From Bin87 sp965219925 (GTDB lineage Bacteria; Chloroflexota; Dehalococcoidia; Lucifugimonadales; UBA3495), in the NCBI GenBank assembly GCA_965219925.1, contig OZ244795.1:2790001-2854000 (forward strand): a stretch of 64,000 nt of DNA. Direction: 5' to 3'. Each line of letters opens with the position of its first letter. Within the stretch, counting starts at the first letter, position 1. Under the pieces are notes generated by a model. The model ran no database searches. It was given only the letters and a program-made list of their open reading frames with translations, and had not been told where the DNA came from. This document shows, piece by piece, positions 26,438 through 34,951 of this stretch. The position numbers were made by a program, and so were the translations under genes.

Positions 26438-27895
26438 ATGGACGCGATAATCGCCACCGCTCTGGACACAGCGCGGCAACTGGGCGCTCAATACGCAGAC
26501 CTGCGGTTGGTTCAGAACCGCGAGGAACGAATCGTAGTGCGTAACGGGATAGTGGAAACGCTGTCCGCCGACGAGTCGATGGGTTTGGGCATCAGGGCAC
26601 TGTTCGATGGAGCATGGGGCTTCGCGTCCACCCGGCGGCTGACCAACGAGGCGGCAGATCAGGCCGCCGGCCAGGCGGTGCAAATAGCCCGGGCGTCGGC
26701 CCGGCATAATGGCCCCGGGCTACCGGCGGCCGACGTGCTGGGTCCTCCGGTCAAAAGTACCGGAAGCTACGCCACTCCGCTGGAGGTCGATCCCTTCACC
26801 GTTTCTCTGGATGACAAGCTGAATCTGCTGCTGTCGGCTGATGCCGAAATGGCTCAGGTTCCGCAGGTGAGCTCGCGCATGGGCAACCTGGTGTTTATTC
26901 GGGAGGAGCGCACGTTTGCCAACACCGAAGGCGCCGAGGTTCACCAGACCATTTGCGAAGCGGGCGGAGGGATACAGGTTACGGCGGTGGGTAATGACGA
27001 AATCCAGCGACGTTCGTATCCGCAATCCCACGGGCGGCAGCAGGGATGCGGCGGTTGGGAATACATCGTTGCCATGGACATACCAGCCAACGCCCGTCGC
27101 ATCGCCGAAGAAGCGGCCGAGTTGCTTACCGCCGAACCCTGTCCGTCAGGGATTACGACCGATCTGATCATCGACAGCAGCCAGCTGGCGTTGCAGATCC
27201 ACGAATCCTGCGGACATGCGGTGGAGCTGGACCGGGCGTTGGGTGAAGAAGCAGCGTTCGCGGGCACGTCATTCCTGACGCCTGACCTGCTGAACAACTA
27301 TCCGTACGGGTCTGAGCAGGTGCACATCACCGCCGACAGCACGAGTCCGACGGGTCTGGGGACGTTCGGTTGGGATGACGAGGGGTTGCCGGCACAGGCT
27401 ACCGACATCATCCGGGCCGGTGAATTCGTCGGGTATCTGATGTCGCGCGAGTCGGCGGCGAGGTTGGGTCTGGTTTCCAACGGCTGTATGCGCGCATCGT
27501 CGTGGAACCGCATTCCGCTGATACGCATGACCAACGTTAGCCTCCAACCCGGGGCTTGGTCGCTGGACGACCTGATCGCTGACACAGACGACGGTATCTA
27601 CCTGGAAACCAACCGGTCATGGTCGATAGACGACCGGCGGTACAACTTCCAGTTCGGCGCCGAGATTGGTCGGGAGATCAAGAACGGCAAGATGGGTCGC
27701 CTGCTGCGCAACTGCACCTATACCGGAATAACTCCGGAATTCTGGAGGAGCTGCGACGCCATCTGCGGGCCGGAACATTGGCAGCTGTGGGGAACTCCGC
27801 GCTGCGGGAAGGGCCAGCCCGGACAGATAGCACACACCAGCCACGGCGCCAGCCCCACCAGATTCCGGGGTGTGCGGGTCGGTGTGATGCCGTGA
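26438..27895 (+). CDS. tldD: TldD-like metalloprotease subunit
   Basis: The catalytic half of a TldD/TldE-type protease, which degrades unfolded or modified peptides and trims leader peptides of some modified peptides. The 485 residues include the N-terminal YADLRLVQNREERIVVRNG strand block and the zinc motif HESCGHAVELD near residue 255 (HExxxH), with late cysteines in RNCTYTGITPEFWRSCD, a position where TldD has its third metal ligand. Length fits the family. The non-catalytic partner gene follows after 22 bases, so the pair should form the usual heterodimer. Its neighbours (CMD protein, GatC-like subunit, amidase) point to peptide or amide turnover. Confidence 0.9.
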   Translation: MDAIIATALDTARQLGAQYADLRLVQNREERIVVRNGIVETLSADESMGLGIRALFDGAWGFASTRRLTNEAADQAAGQAVQIARASARHNGPGLPAADVLGPPVKSTGSYATPLEVDPFTVSLDDKLNLLLSADAEMAQVPQVSSRMGNLVFIREERTFANTEGAEVHQTICEAGGGIQVTAVGNDEIQRRSYPQSHGRQQGCGGWEYIVAMDIPANARRIAEEAAELLTAEPCPSGITTDLIIDSSQLALQIHESCGHAVELDRALGEEAAFAGTSFLTPDLLNNYPYGSEQVHITADSTSPTGLGTFGWDDEGLPAQATDIIRAGEFVGYLMSRESAARLGLVSNGCMRASSWNRIPLIRMTNVSLQPGAWSLDDLIADTDDGIYLETNRSWSIDDRRYNFQFGAEIGREIKNGKMGRLLRNCTYTGITPEFWRSCDAICGPEHWQLWGTPRCGKGQPGQIAHTSHGASPTRFRGVRVGVMP

Positions 27896-27917
27896 TGGAT
27901 ACCGTGGTTCGTTCCAC

Positions 27918-29249
27918 ATGCTAGGTCGCGAAGAAATCAGCGCACTGCTACACGACGCGTTGCGACACCGCGGCGCTGCGGACGCGGACATCTACGTAAC
28001 CGCATCCGAGCAGGCATTGACGCGATTTGCCAACAACCGCATCCACCAAAATGTTTACCACGACGACGCCGTGGCCCACATCCGGGTCGCCGACGGCAAG
28101 CGACAGGGTCGCGCGGTTACTAACAACCTGTCTCCGGCTGGACTGGCCGCGGCGGTTCGACTGGCCAGCGAACACGCCCGCTTGATGCCCGAGGATCCGG
28201 ATTTCCAGGGGTTGCCCGAACCGGCGGCGGCTCCGATCATATCTGCCTGCGACCAATCTACTATCTCGTTCGGCGCGGACCAAAGAGCGGCGATGGCGGG
28301 GATCGCTTGTCGCAAGGCCGCCGCAGCCGATCTGGACGCCGCCGGTTTTTGTCGGACGGGAGTTACCGAGTTGGCGGTAGTCAGTTCGCGGGGCGCCGAC
28401 GCCTACCATGCCGGCACGTTCTCCGGACTGCTCGTTACCGCACGGGGCAATGATTCTGCGGGATGGTCGAAGGGCGGCGGTTGGCGAATCGACGACGTCG
28501 ACCCCGAATCGCTGGCCGACGAGGCCATCGGGAAGGCCCTGCGCGGTCGGAACCCGCAACCGCTTGAAAACGGTGAATATCCGGTCGTGCTGGAACACTA
28601 TGCGGTGGACGACATGCTGGAAGCGTTGAGTTTCTACGGCATGGGCGCTCAGATGGTGCAGGATCAGCGCAGCTGGATGAATGGTGTAATGGGTGAGGCG
28701 GCAATGAGCCCGCTAATCTCGATCTGGGACGACGGCACGCATCCTTCCGGGTGGCCGGTGCCATTCGATGCTGAGGGCGTGCCCAAGCAGCGGGTGGAAA
28801 TAGTGGCGGATGGCGTGGTTCGGGGTCCGGTGTATAACGCCTATACAGCAGGCAAGGCGGGAGTCCCCTCGACGGGTCATCAACGGGGCGCAACCGGCGG
28901 GCCGACGGCGACCAACCTTTTCATGCGACCCGGCGACCACTCCACCGAAGATCTGGTCGGTTCGGTGGAACGGGGTTTGTACATCACGCGTTTTTACTAC
29001 ACGCGCCTGGCTCACAGCCGCGGCTGCGTGATGACCGGTATGACGAGAGACGGCACGTTTCTGATCGAAAACGGCGAGTTGACTGCGCCGGTGAAGAACC
29101 TGCGTTTTACGCAAAGTTACGTAGCAGCATTAGCCGGTTGCGAAAAGCTTTCCGACCGGGCTCAGCTGAATTTGAACGAGGCCGGCGTGGCGGTTAACGT
29201 TCCGGCGGCATTGCTGTCTGCCTGGAGATTCACGGGGCAGACGGTGTAA
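27918..29249 (+). CDS. TldE/PmbA-like protease partner subunit
   Basis: Partner of the preceding TldD. The 443-residue product shares the N-terminal fold (AADADIYVTASEQALTRFANNRIHQN) and the GDHSTEDLVGSVERGLYITRFYYTRL end region of the family but has no HExxH, as expected for TldE/PmbA, which is inactive by itself. HQRGATGGPTATNLFM is the glycine-rich segment that lines the dimer cavity. It starts 22 bases after tldD. The gene symbol pmbA/tldE would fit, though this is a divergent version. Confidence 0.88.
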   Translation: MLGREEISALLHDALRHRGAADADIYVTASEQALTRFANNRIHQNVYHDDAVAHIRVADGKRQGRAVTNNLSPAGLAAAVRLASEHARLMPEDPDFQGLPEPAAAPIISACDQSTISFGADQRAAMAGIACRKAAAADLDAAGFCRTGVTELAVVSSRGADAYHAGTFSGLLVTARGNDSAGWSKGGGWRIDDVDPESLADEAIGKALRGRNPQPLENGEYPVVLEHYAVDDMLEALSFYGMGAQMVQDQRSWMNGVMGEAAMSPLISIWDDGTHPSGWPVPFDAEGVPKQRVEIVADGVVRGPVYNAYTAGKAGVPSTGHQRGATGGPTATNLFMRPGDHSTEDLVGSVERGLYITRFYYTRLAHSRGCVMTGMTRDGTFLIENGELTAPVKNLRFTQSYVAALAGCEKLSDRAQLNLNEAGVAVNVPAALLSAWRFTGQTV

Positions 29250-29274
29250 TCGCCAGGTTATTACGGAGGGACAA

Positions 29275-29466
29275 ATGGCAGACTTGACCAACGACGACGT
29301 GCAGGCATTGGCAAAAGCGGTTAGCCTGACATTGGCAGAACCGGAACTCAGCCAGGTTACGCATAGCCTGAACGCCATGCTGGAATCGATGGCAGCGATT
29401 GACCCGGACGGGTTCAACCTGGAGGAATACGTTGCTGTAACCCAACCGGCAGACCTGGAGGCATAA
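29275..29466 (+). CDS. GatC/AtzG-like small subunit of an amidase
   Basis: A 63-residue protein resembling the helical GatC fold: LTNDDVQALAKAVSLTLAEPEL, then LNAMLESMAAIDPDGFNLE, which parallels the start helix, L(T/S)xxE turn and second helix of GatC and of the AtzG subunit that partners the amidase AtzE. GatC belts around its amidase and stabilises it. ACGGAGGG lies just before the ATG, and the stop is one base before the amidase start, so the two are translationally coupled. A lone GatC-like gene with one amidase and no gatB argues for a catabolic amidase rather than a tRNA amidotransferase. Confidence 0.68.
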   Translation: MADLTNDDVQALAKAVSLTLAEPELSQVTHSLNAMLESMAAIDPDGFNLEEYVAVTQPADLEA

Positions 29467-29467
29467 C

Positions 29468-30901
29468 ATGGCTACCAACGACATACCCTTCATGCCAGCC
29501 TCGGAACTGGCGGAGTCCATCAGGCGCGGACAGATATCGCCTGTGGAGGCGGTGGACGCCTACCTGAACCGCATCGATTCGGTGGGCGACAAGCTCAACG
29601 CGTATATCACCATTTGCGCTGAACAGGCGCGGGCAGAGGCAAAGGAGCTGGAGTCCGAAGCGATTGCCGGGAACCTGCGGGGGCCGCTGCACGGGGTGCC
29701 GGTAGGTATCAAGGATCAGATCCACACAGCGGGCATACGAACCACCGACGCATCGAAAATCCGAGCCGATTTTGTGCCCGAGCAGGATGCCACCGTAGTC
29801 GCGCGACTGAAAGCCGCCGGCGCGATTGTCATCGGCAAGACCAACATGAGCGAGTTCGCCATGGGAGACCCCGTCAGTTCCTGGTTTGGCCCTGCCCGCA
29901 ATCCGTGGGATACGCAGCGGAACCCCGGAACCTCCAGCACGGGCAGCGGTTCCGCCACCGCCGGATTCCTGTGCGCCACGTCGCTGGGTGAAGACACCGG
30001 CGGATCAATACGCGGGCCGGCCGCCAACTGCGGTTTGGTTGGTATCCGCCCCACGTGGGGACGGGTCAGTCGCGCCGGCATGGACGGGGCGAGCTGGTCG
30101 GTGGACACCATCGGGCCAATCTCGCGCACCGTGACCGACTGCGCGTTGACGCTGGGGGCAATCGCCGGCCACGATCCCAAAGATCGGTACAGCCGCCGGG
30201 AGCCGGTTGCCGACTACGTTGCCAATCTGGGCGCCGGTGTGAACGGCCTGCGCATCGGCGTAGTGCAGGAGTTGATGGGCGGGCATGGATTGACGCTGAA
30301 CGAAAGGAGCGCCACCGCAGTTGAAGCTGCCATTGAGGTGTTCCGCGAGTTGGGAGCCACGATCGTGCCCGTCAGTCTGCCATTGGCGCCCGTAACTGGC
30401 CCTATCGTACGCACCATCACCAGCACCGAACGCGTCAGTCTCAATCCTGAGTGGCTGCGGGAGCGGTTGGAGGACTACCATCCCAATACTCGGGTCGCCT
30501 TTGCAGTGGGCAACTTGATTCCGGCTCAGGTTTACTACAAAGCGCTGAAACTGCGGGCGTTGATCAGACGGCAGGTGTTGCAGACGTTCCGCGAAGTTGA
30601 CCTGCTGCTACAGCCGACATCCGCGGGGCCGGCAGGATTACTCGCAGATGAACCCACCGTGGTGAGCAATAAGGAGATGGCAGCGTCCGCTTTGCGCGAT
30701 GGCAGTTTCCGCGGGCTGTACAGCCTGAGCGGGTGTCCCGCATTGAGCATTTTGTGTGGGTTTACCAGCGATGGTGACGGCGGGTTGCCGCTGGCAATGC
30801 AGATCGCCGGGCCGCAGTTAGGTGAAGCCGAAGTGCTGCGAGCCGCCTACGCCTACGAGCAGGCCACACCGTGGCATCTGCGACGACCGCCGGAGCTCTG
30901 A
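29468..30901 (+). CDS. Amidase signature family protein (GatA/AtzE-like)
   Basis: A serine hydrolase of the amidase signature family, 477 aa. The catalytic triad is visible: Lys in GVPVGIKDQIHTAG near residue 82, the first Ser in TSSTGSGSATAG near residue 160 and the nucleophile Ser in GEDTGGSIRGPA near residue 182. The rest (GLVGIRPTWGRVSRAG, VDTIGPISRTVTD, LQPTSAGPAG) is family-typical. It follows its GatC-like partner by one base. Without a gatB gene nearby it is more likely a hydrolytic amidase acting on a small amide; the substrate is not determinable here. Confidence 0.92.
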   Translation: MATNDIPFMPASELAESIRRGQISPVEAVDAYLNRIDSVGDKLNAYITICAEQARAEAKELESEAIAGNLRGPLHGVPVGIKDQIHTAGIRTTDASKIRADFVPEQDATVVARLKAAGAIVIGKTNMSEFAMGDPVSSWFGPARNPWDTQRNPGTSSTGSGSATAGFLCATSLGEDTGGSIRGPAANCGLVGIRPTWGRVSRAGMDGASWSVDTIGPISRTVTDCALTLGAIAGHDPKDRYSRREPVADYVANLGAGVNGLRIGVVQELMGGHGLTLNERSATAVEAAIEVFRELGATIVPVSLPLAPVTGPIVRTITSTERVSLNPEWLRERLEDYHPNTRVAFAVGNLIPAQVYYKALKLRALIRRQVLQTFREVDLLLQPTSAGPAGLLADEPTVVSNKEMAASALRDGSFRGLYSLSGCPALSILCGFTSDGDGGLPLAMQIAGPQLGEAEVLRAAYAYEQATPWHLRRPPEL

Positions 30902-31188
30902 CCTAGAGGTATAGCCTTTTCGACGCAATATCTTACCGCCCCATAATGCACGAGACCTATTTCATCCGCGGGGTAGGCAGCCTCATACGCACAGATTTCT
31001 TCTGGTTTTTGACGTGCCATCAACCAGCTACCGCGAAACAGGAGCCAAACCCGAGCCTACAAGGAGCAGAGGAAACTCATAATCCAGGCAGGTAGGGATT
31101 GTATCTCTCCCACCTGCTGCGGCGAAACGGGTGAGGAGATTCACCCCATTGCATCTAAAACAGCAAGAGTTTTGTCATGCTGGCGTCC
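30902..31188. other. Intergenic region between the amidase and SDR genes
   Basis: A 287-base gap between convergent genes. No convincing coding frame, strong hairpin-plus-T terminator or known repeat is seen; base composition is a little less GC-rich than the flanking genes. Confidence 0.3.
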
Positions 31189-31941
31189 TCACTTGGCGGT
31201 GTACCCGCCATCTATCACGACCTCGCTGCCGGTCATGAATGACGACTCATCGGACGCCAGGAACAACACCCCGTAGGCGATGTCTTCGGTGGTGCCAACG
31301 CGCCCCAGGGGAATCTGGTTTACGCGCTCCTGAATCTCTTCCGGGGTCGAAGCGCCCATTCCCTCACGGCGCATATCGGTATCCACGCTGCCGGGGTGGA
31401 TTGAGTTGGCCCGGATATTTTCGGCCGCGTACTGGATTGCTGTGGATTTGGTGAACAACCGAACCGCGCCCTTGGTAGCGATGTAGGCCGGCGGCCCAGT
31501 GGAGACCAGGCCGCTGATGGATGAGATGTTGATGATGCTCCCGCCGCCGGCCCTTCGCATGGCTGGTATGACGGTTTTGGTGCCCAGGAAAACACCCTTG
31601 GCGTTGATCTCCATGATGTTGTCCCAATCATCTGCGGTGGTTTCCTCGATGTTCTTGCGCAAAACGATGGCAGCGTTATTGACCAACACATCGACCTTGC
31701 CAAAACGCTGTTCGGCAGTGTCAACGGCCTGCTGCCAGTCGTCGGCGCTGGTAACGTCCAGGTGCAAATAAACTGCCTCACCGCCGAGCTCGCGGATTTC
31801 GGCTTCCACCTGCATTCCCTGTTCATCCCGAACATCGCCGATGACTACACGGGCGCCTTCCTGTGCGAACATCCTGGCCTCGGTTGCGCCCTGCCCACGA
31901 GCGCCGCCGGTGATGATTGCGACCTTGCCCTCTAATCTCAT
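31189..31941 (-). CDS. Short-chain dehydrogenase/reductase (SDR)
   Basis: A classical SDR of 250 residues. The cofactor motif is GGARGQG near residue 12 (TGxxxGxG with the first position altered in spacing), followed by NNAA near residue 88, the catalytic Ser in INISSISG near residue 138 and Y-x-x-x-K as YIATK near residue 152. HPGSVDTDM and a C-terminal FMTGSEVVIDGGYTAK complete it. The Asp at the end of beta-2 (VVIGDV) suggests NAD rather than NADP. GGGAGA precedes the ATG. Last gene of the LLM-ABC-NMT1-SDR run. Confidence 0.93.
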   Translation of the reverse strand: MRLEGKVAIITGGARGQGATEARMFAQEGARVVIGDVRDEQGMQVEAEIRELGGEAVYLHLDVTSADDWQQAVDTAEQRFGKVDVLVNNAAIVLRKNIEETTADDWDNIMEINAKGVFLGTKTVIPAMRRAGGGSIINISSISGLVSTGPPAYIATKGAVRLFTKSTAIQYAAENIRANSIHPGSVDTDMRREGMGASTPEEIQERVNQIPLGRVGTTEDIAYGVLFLASDESSFMTGSEVVIDGGYTAK

Positions 31942-32003
31942 GGCTTCGTCTCCCGATTGGTTCGATTCAACACTGTCAACTTCAGAGATCGGCTCGCCCG
32001 TGG

Positions 32004-32939
32004 TCAGGCCAGTTCAGCGATTGCCCGCTGCGCGAATTCGGGACGCACTATCTGTTCGTAGGGATGGCTGCCCCGTACCAATCCGCCAGCGATCAGGGCG
32101 TCCCGCATCCGGTCGTGTCCATCGCGGCCGATGAGCGGATCGGTTGCCCAGACACCCACCGCCTGGTATCGTTCGACGCTGCCAACAAGAATCTGCCGCT
32201 CATAATCGGGAAAAACCCCCGAGATTCGGTCGGCAACAGCCGCGGCCTCGTTGTCGGCAACCCAGCGCTGCGCGCGGTAATACCCACGAACGAACCGTTG
32301 CACAGTCTCCGGATTGTTGGCGATATAAGAAGGGGTTGCCGCAAAACTGCTGTAGCAAATATACCCGCTTTCCTCTCCCAGCGTGGATACCAGGTGACCG
32401 GCGCCTTCGCGTATCAACTCTTCCGCAAACGGACAGGGCACTTGCAGGTAGGTGGCATCGCCGTTGCGAAACTTCGACAGCATCTCCTCAGCGGGCAGGC
32501 CGTCGAGCAAATGCACATCGTCAGGGTCTACACCGTGGTTGCGCATCGCAGCTTTCAGCGTCATGAATGGCACCGGCGTAAAACCGACCGGTATCAGCGT
32601 AGAGCCGACCAACTGCGACCACTGCCAGTTATCGACGGGTTGACGGGAGAGCAGGAAGAACCCGTCCCTTTGGTTGATCTCCGCGATGTGCAACGGCGGA
32701 TCGTCGCTGCCGGCATCCAGGTCCATCAGGCTGCGGCTGATTCCGCTCTGGGAGATATCGATGCTGCCAGCCTTCAACAGTTCGGTGCTGGCCTGACCGG
32801 TGGGGATATGGGCGAAATCTACATCCAGCCCCTCATCGGCCAGAAAGCCGCCTTCGACTGCCACATAAATGGTGGTGTAGAACATGTTGCGAAAGGCAAC
32901 ACGAAGCCTGATCTGCCCGGAATTCTGGGACTGACTCAT
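32004..32939 (-). CDS. NMT1/THI5-like ABC substrate-binding protein without a signal peptide
   Basis: A periplasmic-binding-protein-fold protein of 311 residues: RVAFRNMFYTTIYVAVEGGFLADEGLDVDF at the start, GQASTELLKAGSIDISQSG after it, and a C-terminal half with ANNPETVQRFVRGYYRAQRWV. This is the pattern of NMT1/THI5 proteins, which bind pyrimidine-like, sulfonate or nitrate-type ligands. There is no signal peptide or lipobox, the start has a good ribosome site (GGGGGA), and no cognate permease or ATPase gene is nearby. It may therefore work in the cytoplasm as a binding protein or enzyme. Confidence 0.83.
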   Translation of the reverse strand: MSQSQNSGQIRLRVAFRNMFYTTIYVAVEGGFLADEGLDVDFAHIPTGQASTELLKAGSIDISQSGISRSLMDLDAGSDDPPLHIAEINQRDGFFLLSRQPVDNWQWSQLVGSTLIPVGFTPVPFMTLKAAMRNHGVDPDDVHLLDGLPAEEMLSKFRNGDATYLQVPCPFAEELIREGAGHLVSTLGEESGYICYSSFAATPSYIANNPETVQRFVRGYYRAQRWVADNEAAAVADRISGVFPDYERQILVGSVERYQAVGVWATDPLIGRDGHDRMRDALIAGGLVRGSHPYEQIVRPEFAQRAIAELA

Positions 32940-32983
32940 AAATTCCCCCAGGTAATTGTTCTTGCGGTTGTTTTGAAGGATGG

Positions 32984-34942
32984 TTACACCGATACCGGCA
33001 ATCGAACATTGCCGTTGGAAAGCATCACGCCATCCTCACAGATGCACTCCACGCCGCCGCTCTCGTACTGCAGTTCATATAGCTCAGCGTACAAGCCTCG
33101 CTGTGCCAATAGTTCGTAGTGGGTGCCGCGCTCGACGATTCGGCCTTTGTCGACCACATATATGACGTCGGCGGCCATGATGGTTGAAAGCCGGTGGGCA
33201 ATGGCGATGGTGGTGCGGCCCTTCATGAGCGGCTCCAACGCTGCCTGCACGTAGCGCTCGCTGGCAGTATCCAATGCTGATGTTGCCTCGTCCAGGATCA
33301 GGAGGCGGGGATGGTGCAGGATGACGCGAGCGATTGACAGGCGTTGGCGCTCGCCTCCTGATAACCGGTATCCACGTTCACCAACCACGGTTTCGTAACC
33401 GTCAGGGAACTGCATGATGCGTTCGTGGATGTAGGCTGCCTGCGCCGCGGCGTGCATCTCAGCGTCGGTAGCGCCGGGATTGCCGTAGGTGAGGTTCTCG
33501 CGAATGGATGCGTGGAACAGGTAGCTCTCCTGGGACACATAACCCACCATGCCGGCAAGGCTTTCCAACCTGATACGTCGCACATCGACGCCGTCGATGG
33601 TGACCAGGCCCGAGGTAGCGTCGTACAGGCGTGGAATGAGGTAGGAAATGGTCGTTTTTCCGGCTCCGCTGGGGCCCACCAACGCGGCCAACTGGCCCGG
33701 CTTGACTTCGAAACTGACCCCGTCCAGCGCCCAGGCCGTTTCAGGTTCATTGGCCGCGTCGTCCTCACCGTCCTCGGTTTGCAACGGCGACTTGTAATTC
33801 ACGCGGACATCCTGAAATGATACCGCTCCGGCAACCCGGTCGGCCGGAAACTCGATGGCGTCCGGCGCGTCTATGATTTCGGGACGAATGTCCAGGTAAT
33901 TGAAGATGCGCTCAAACAACGCGAGAGAGGATTGCAATTCAACGGAGGTGCGCAACAAGGTGCTGATGGGGAAATAGAGGCGGGTTTGCAGAGTGGTGAA
34001 TGCGACTATCGTGCCAGCCGACACGCCGGACGGTCCGAAAGAACCGTAAAGCAGGTACCCCGCCAGTACGTAAATTACTACGGGAGACAGGGAGAAGAAT
34101 ATCTGGATGCCGGCCCAAATCGTCTGGCCCGTCATCTCCCGGCGGATTTCCAGGTCTGACAAACGGACATTCTGTTCCCGGAAGCGCTCAATTTCGCGCT
34201 GTTGGGCTCCGAACAGGCGCGTCAGCATGACGCCCGATACCGACAGGGTTTCCTGGGTGATCGCCGTCATCTCCGCCGTGGACTCCTGCACCAACGACGA
34301 CATGGCGCGCCGCCGTTTACCGACCTGGTAACTGAACACGGCAAATACCGGTGTTATGCCCGCCGCCACCAAGGTCAGCTCCCACGACAGCACGAACATG
34401 GCGATCAGCGTACTGACCAGGATGACGATGTTGGAAAGGATATTGCTAACGGTTCCAGTTACGACCACGCGAATCCCGGCAACGTCGTTGGCTACACGGC
34501 TCTGGATTTCTCCGGTTCGTGTGGACGTGAAGAAGCCCAACGATAGTGATTGCAGGTGCGAGTAAAGGCGATCACGCAGGTCCCTCATGACCCGCTGGCC
34601 GATCTGCTGCGTGAGCCAGGTTTGTAATACGCCAAGGCTCCCGGTAACGACCACAACGCTGCCCATGACGGCGGCGATGGTCCAAACCAGGTCCATGTTG
34701 GGCCCGCCCTTCACGAAGAGAGCCGAGTCAAACATGACCTGGATCAGCACCGGGTTGACCACGCCCAGGCCGGCGGTGATCAGAATCAGCAGACCAATGG
34801 CCAGCACGCGCGGCCAGTAGGGAAGGAACGCCGCTGAGATGCGCCGGACGAGGCCGGGCATCCTGCCTCGCGGGCGGGCGCTCCCGGCTCTCCCCCCTGA
34901 GTGACGTGGCGACATCATCCTGTGTTCGCGCATGGGTCTCAC
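32984..34942 (-). CDS. ABC exporter, fused membrane and ATPase domains
   Basis: A half-transporter of 652 residues that would work as a homodimer in the cytoplasmic membrane. Six membrane helices occupy about residues 35-320, and the ATPase follows: Walker A GPSGAGKTT near residue 425, Q-loop in GYVSQESYLF, signature LSGGERQRL near residue 530, Walker B LLILDEATSALD and switch His in IAIAHRL. This is the MsbA/multidrug type. A short unusual tail (ECICEDGVMLSNGN) follows the ATPase. GTG at 34942 is nine bases after the LLM stop; ATG codons at 34933 and 34918 are possible alternatives. Substrate unknown. Confidence 0.92.
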   Translation of the reverse strand: MRPMREHRMMSPRHSGGRAGSARPRGRMPGLVRRISAAFLPYWPRVLAIGLLILITAGLGVVNPVLIQVMFDSALFVKGGPNMDLVWTIAAVMGSVVVVTGSLGVLQTWLTQQIGQRVMRDLRDRLYSHLQSLSLGFFTSTRTGEIQSRVANDVAGIRVVVTGTVSNILSNIVILVSTLIAMFVLSWELTLVAAGITPVFAVFSYQVGKRRRAMSSLVQESTAEMTAITQETLSVSGVMLTRLFGAQQREIERFREQNVRLSDLEIRREMTGQTIWAGIQIFFSLSPVVIYVLAGYLLYGSFGPSGVSAGTIVAFTTLQTRLYFPISTLLRTSVELQSSLALFERIFNYLDIRPEIIDAPDAIEFPADRVAGAVSFQDVRVNYKSPLQTEDGEDDAANEPETAWALDGVSFEVKPGQLAALVGPSGAGKTTISYLIPRLYDATSGLVTIDGVDVRRIRLESLAGMVGYVSQESYLFHASIRENLTYGNPGATDAEMHAAAQAAYIHERIMQFPDGYETVVGERGYRLSGGERQRLSIARVILHHPRLLILDEATSALDTASERYVQAALEPLMKGRTTIAIAHRLSTIMAADVIYVVDKGRIVERGTHYELLAQRGLYAELYELQYESGGVECICEDGVMLSNGNVRLPVSV

Positions 34943-34951
34943 ACCATCCGG

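Noticed and set aside
29275..30901. Reading the GatC-like/amidase pair as the tRNA-dependent amidotransferase GatCA
   Set aside because: No gatB lies nearby and the neighbours are oxidoreductases and a protease pair, so a catabolic amidase fits better; the tRNA role is not excluded.
31917..33119. 400-codon plus-strand frame opposite the NMT1-like gene
   Set aside because: Antisense shadow; the minus-strand gene has a ribosome site and a conserved fold pattern.
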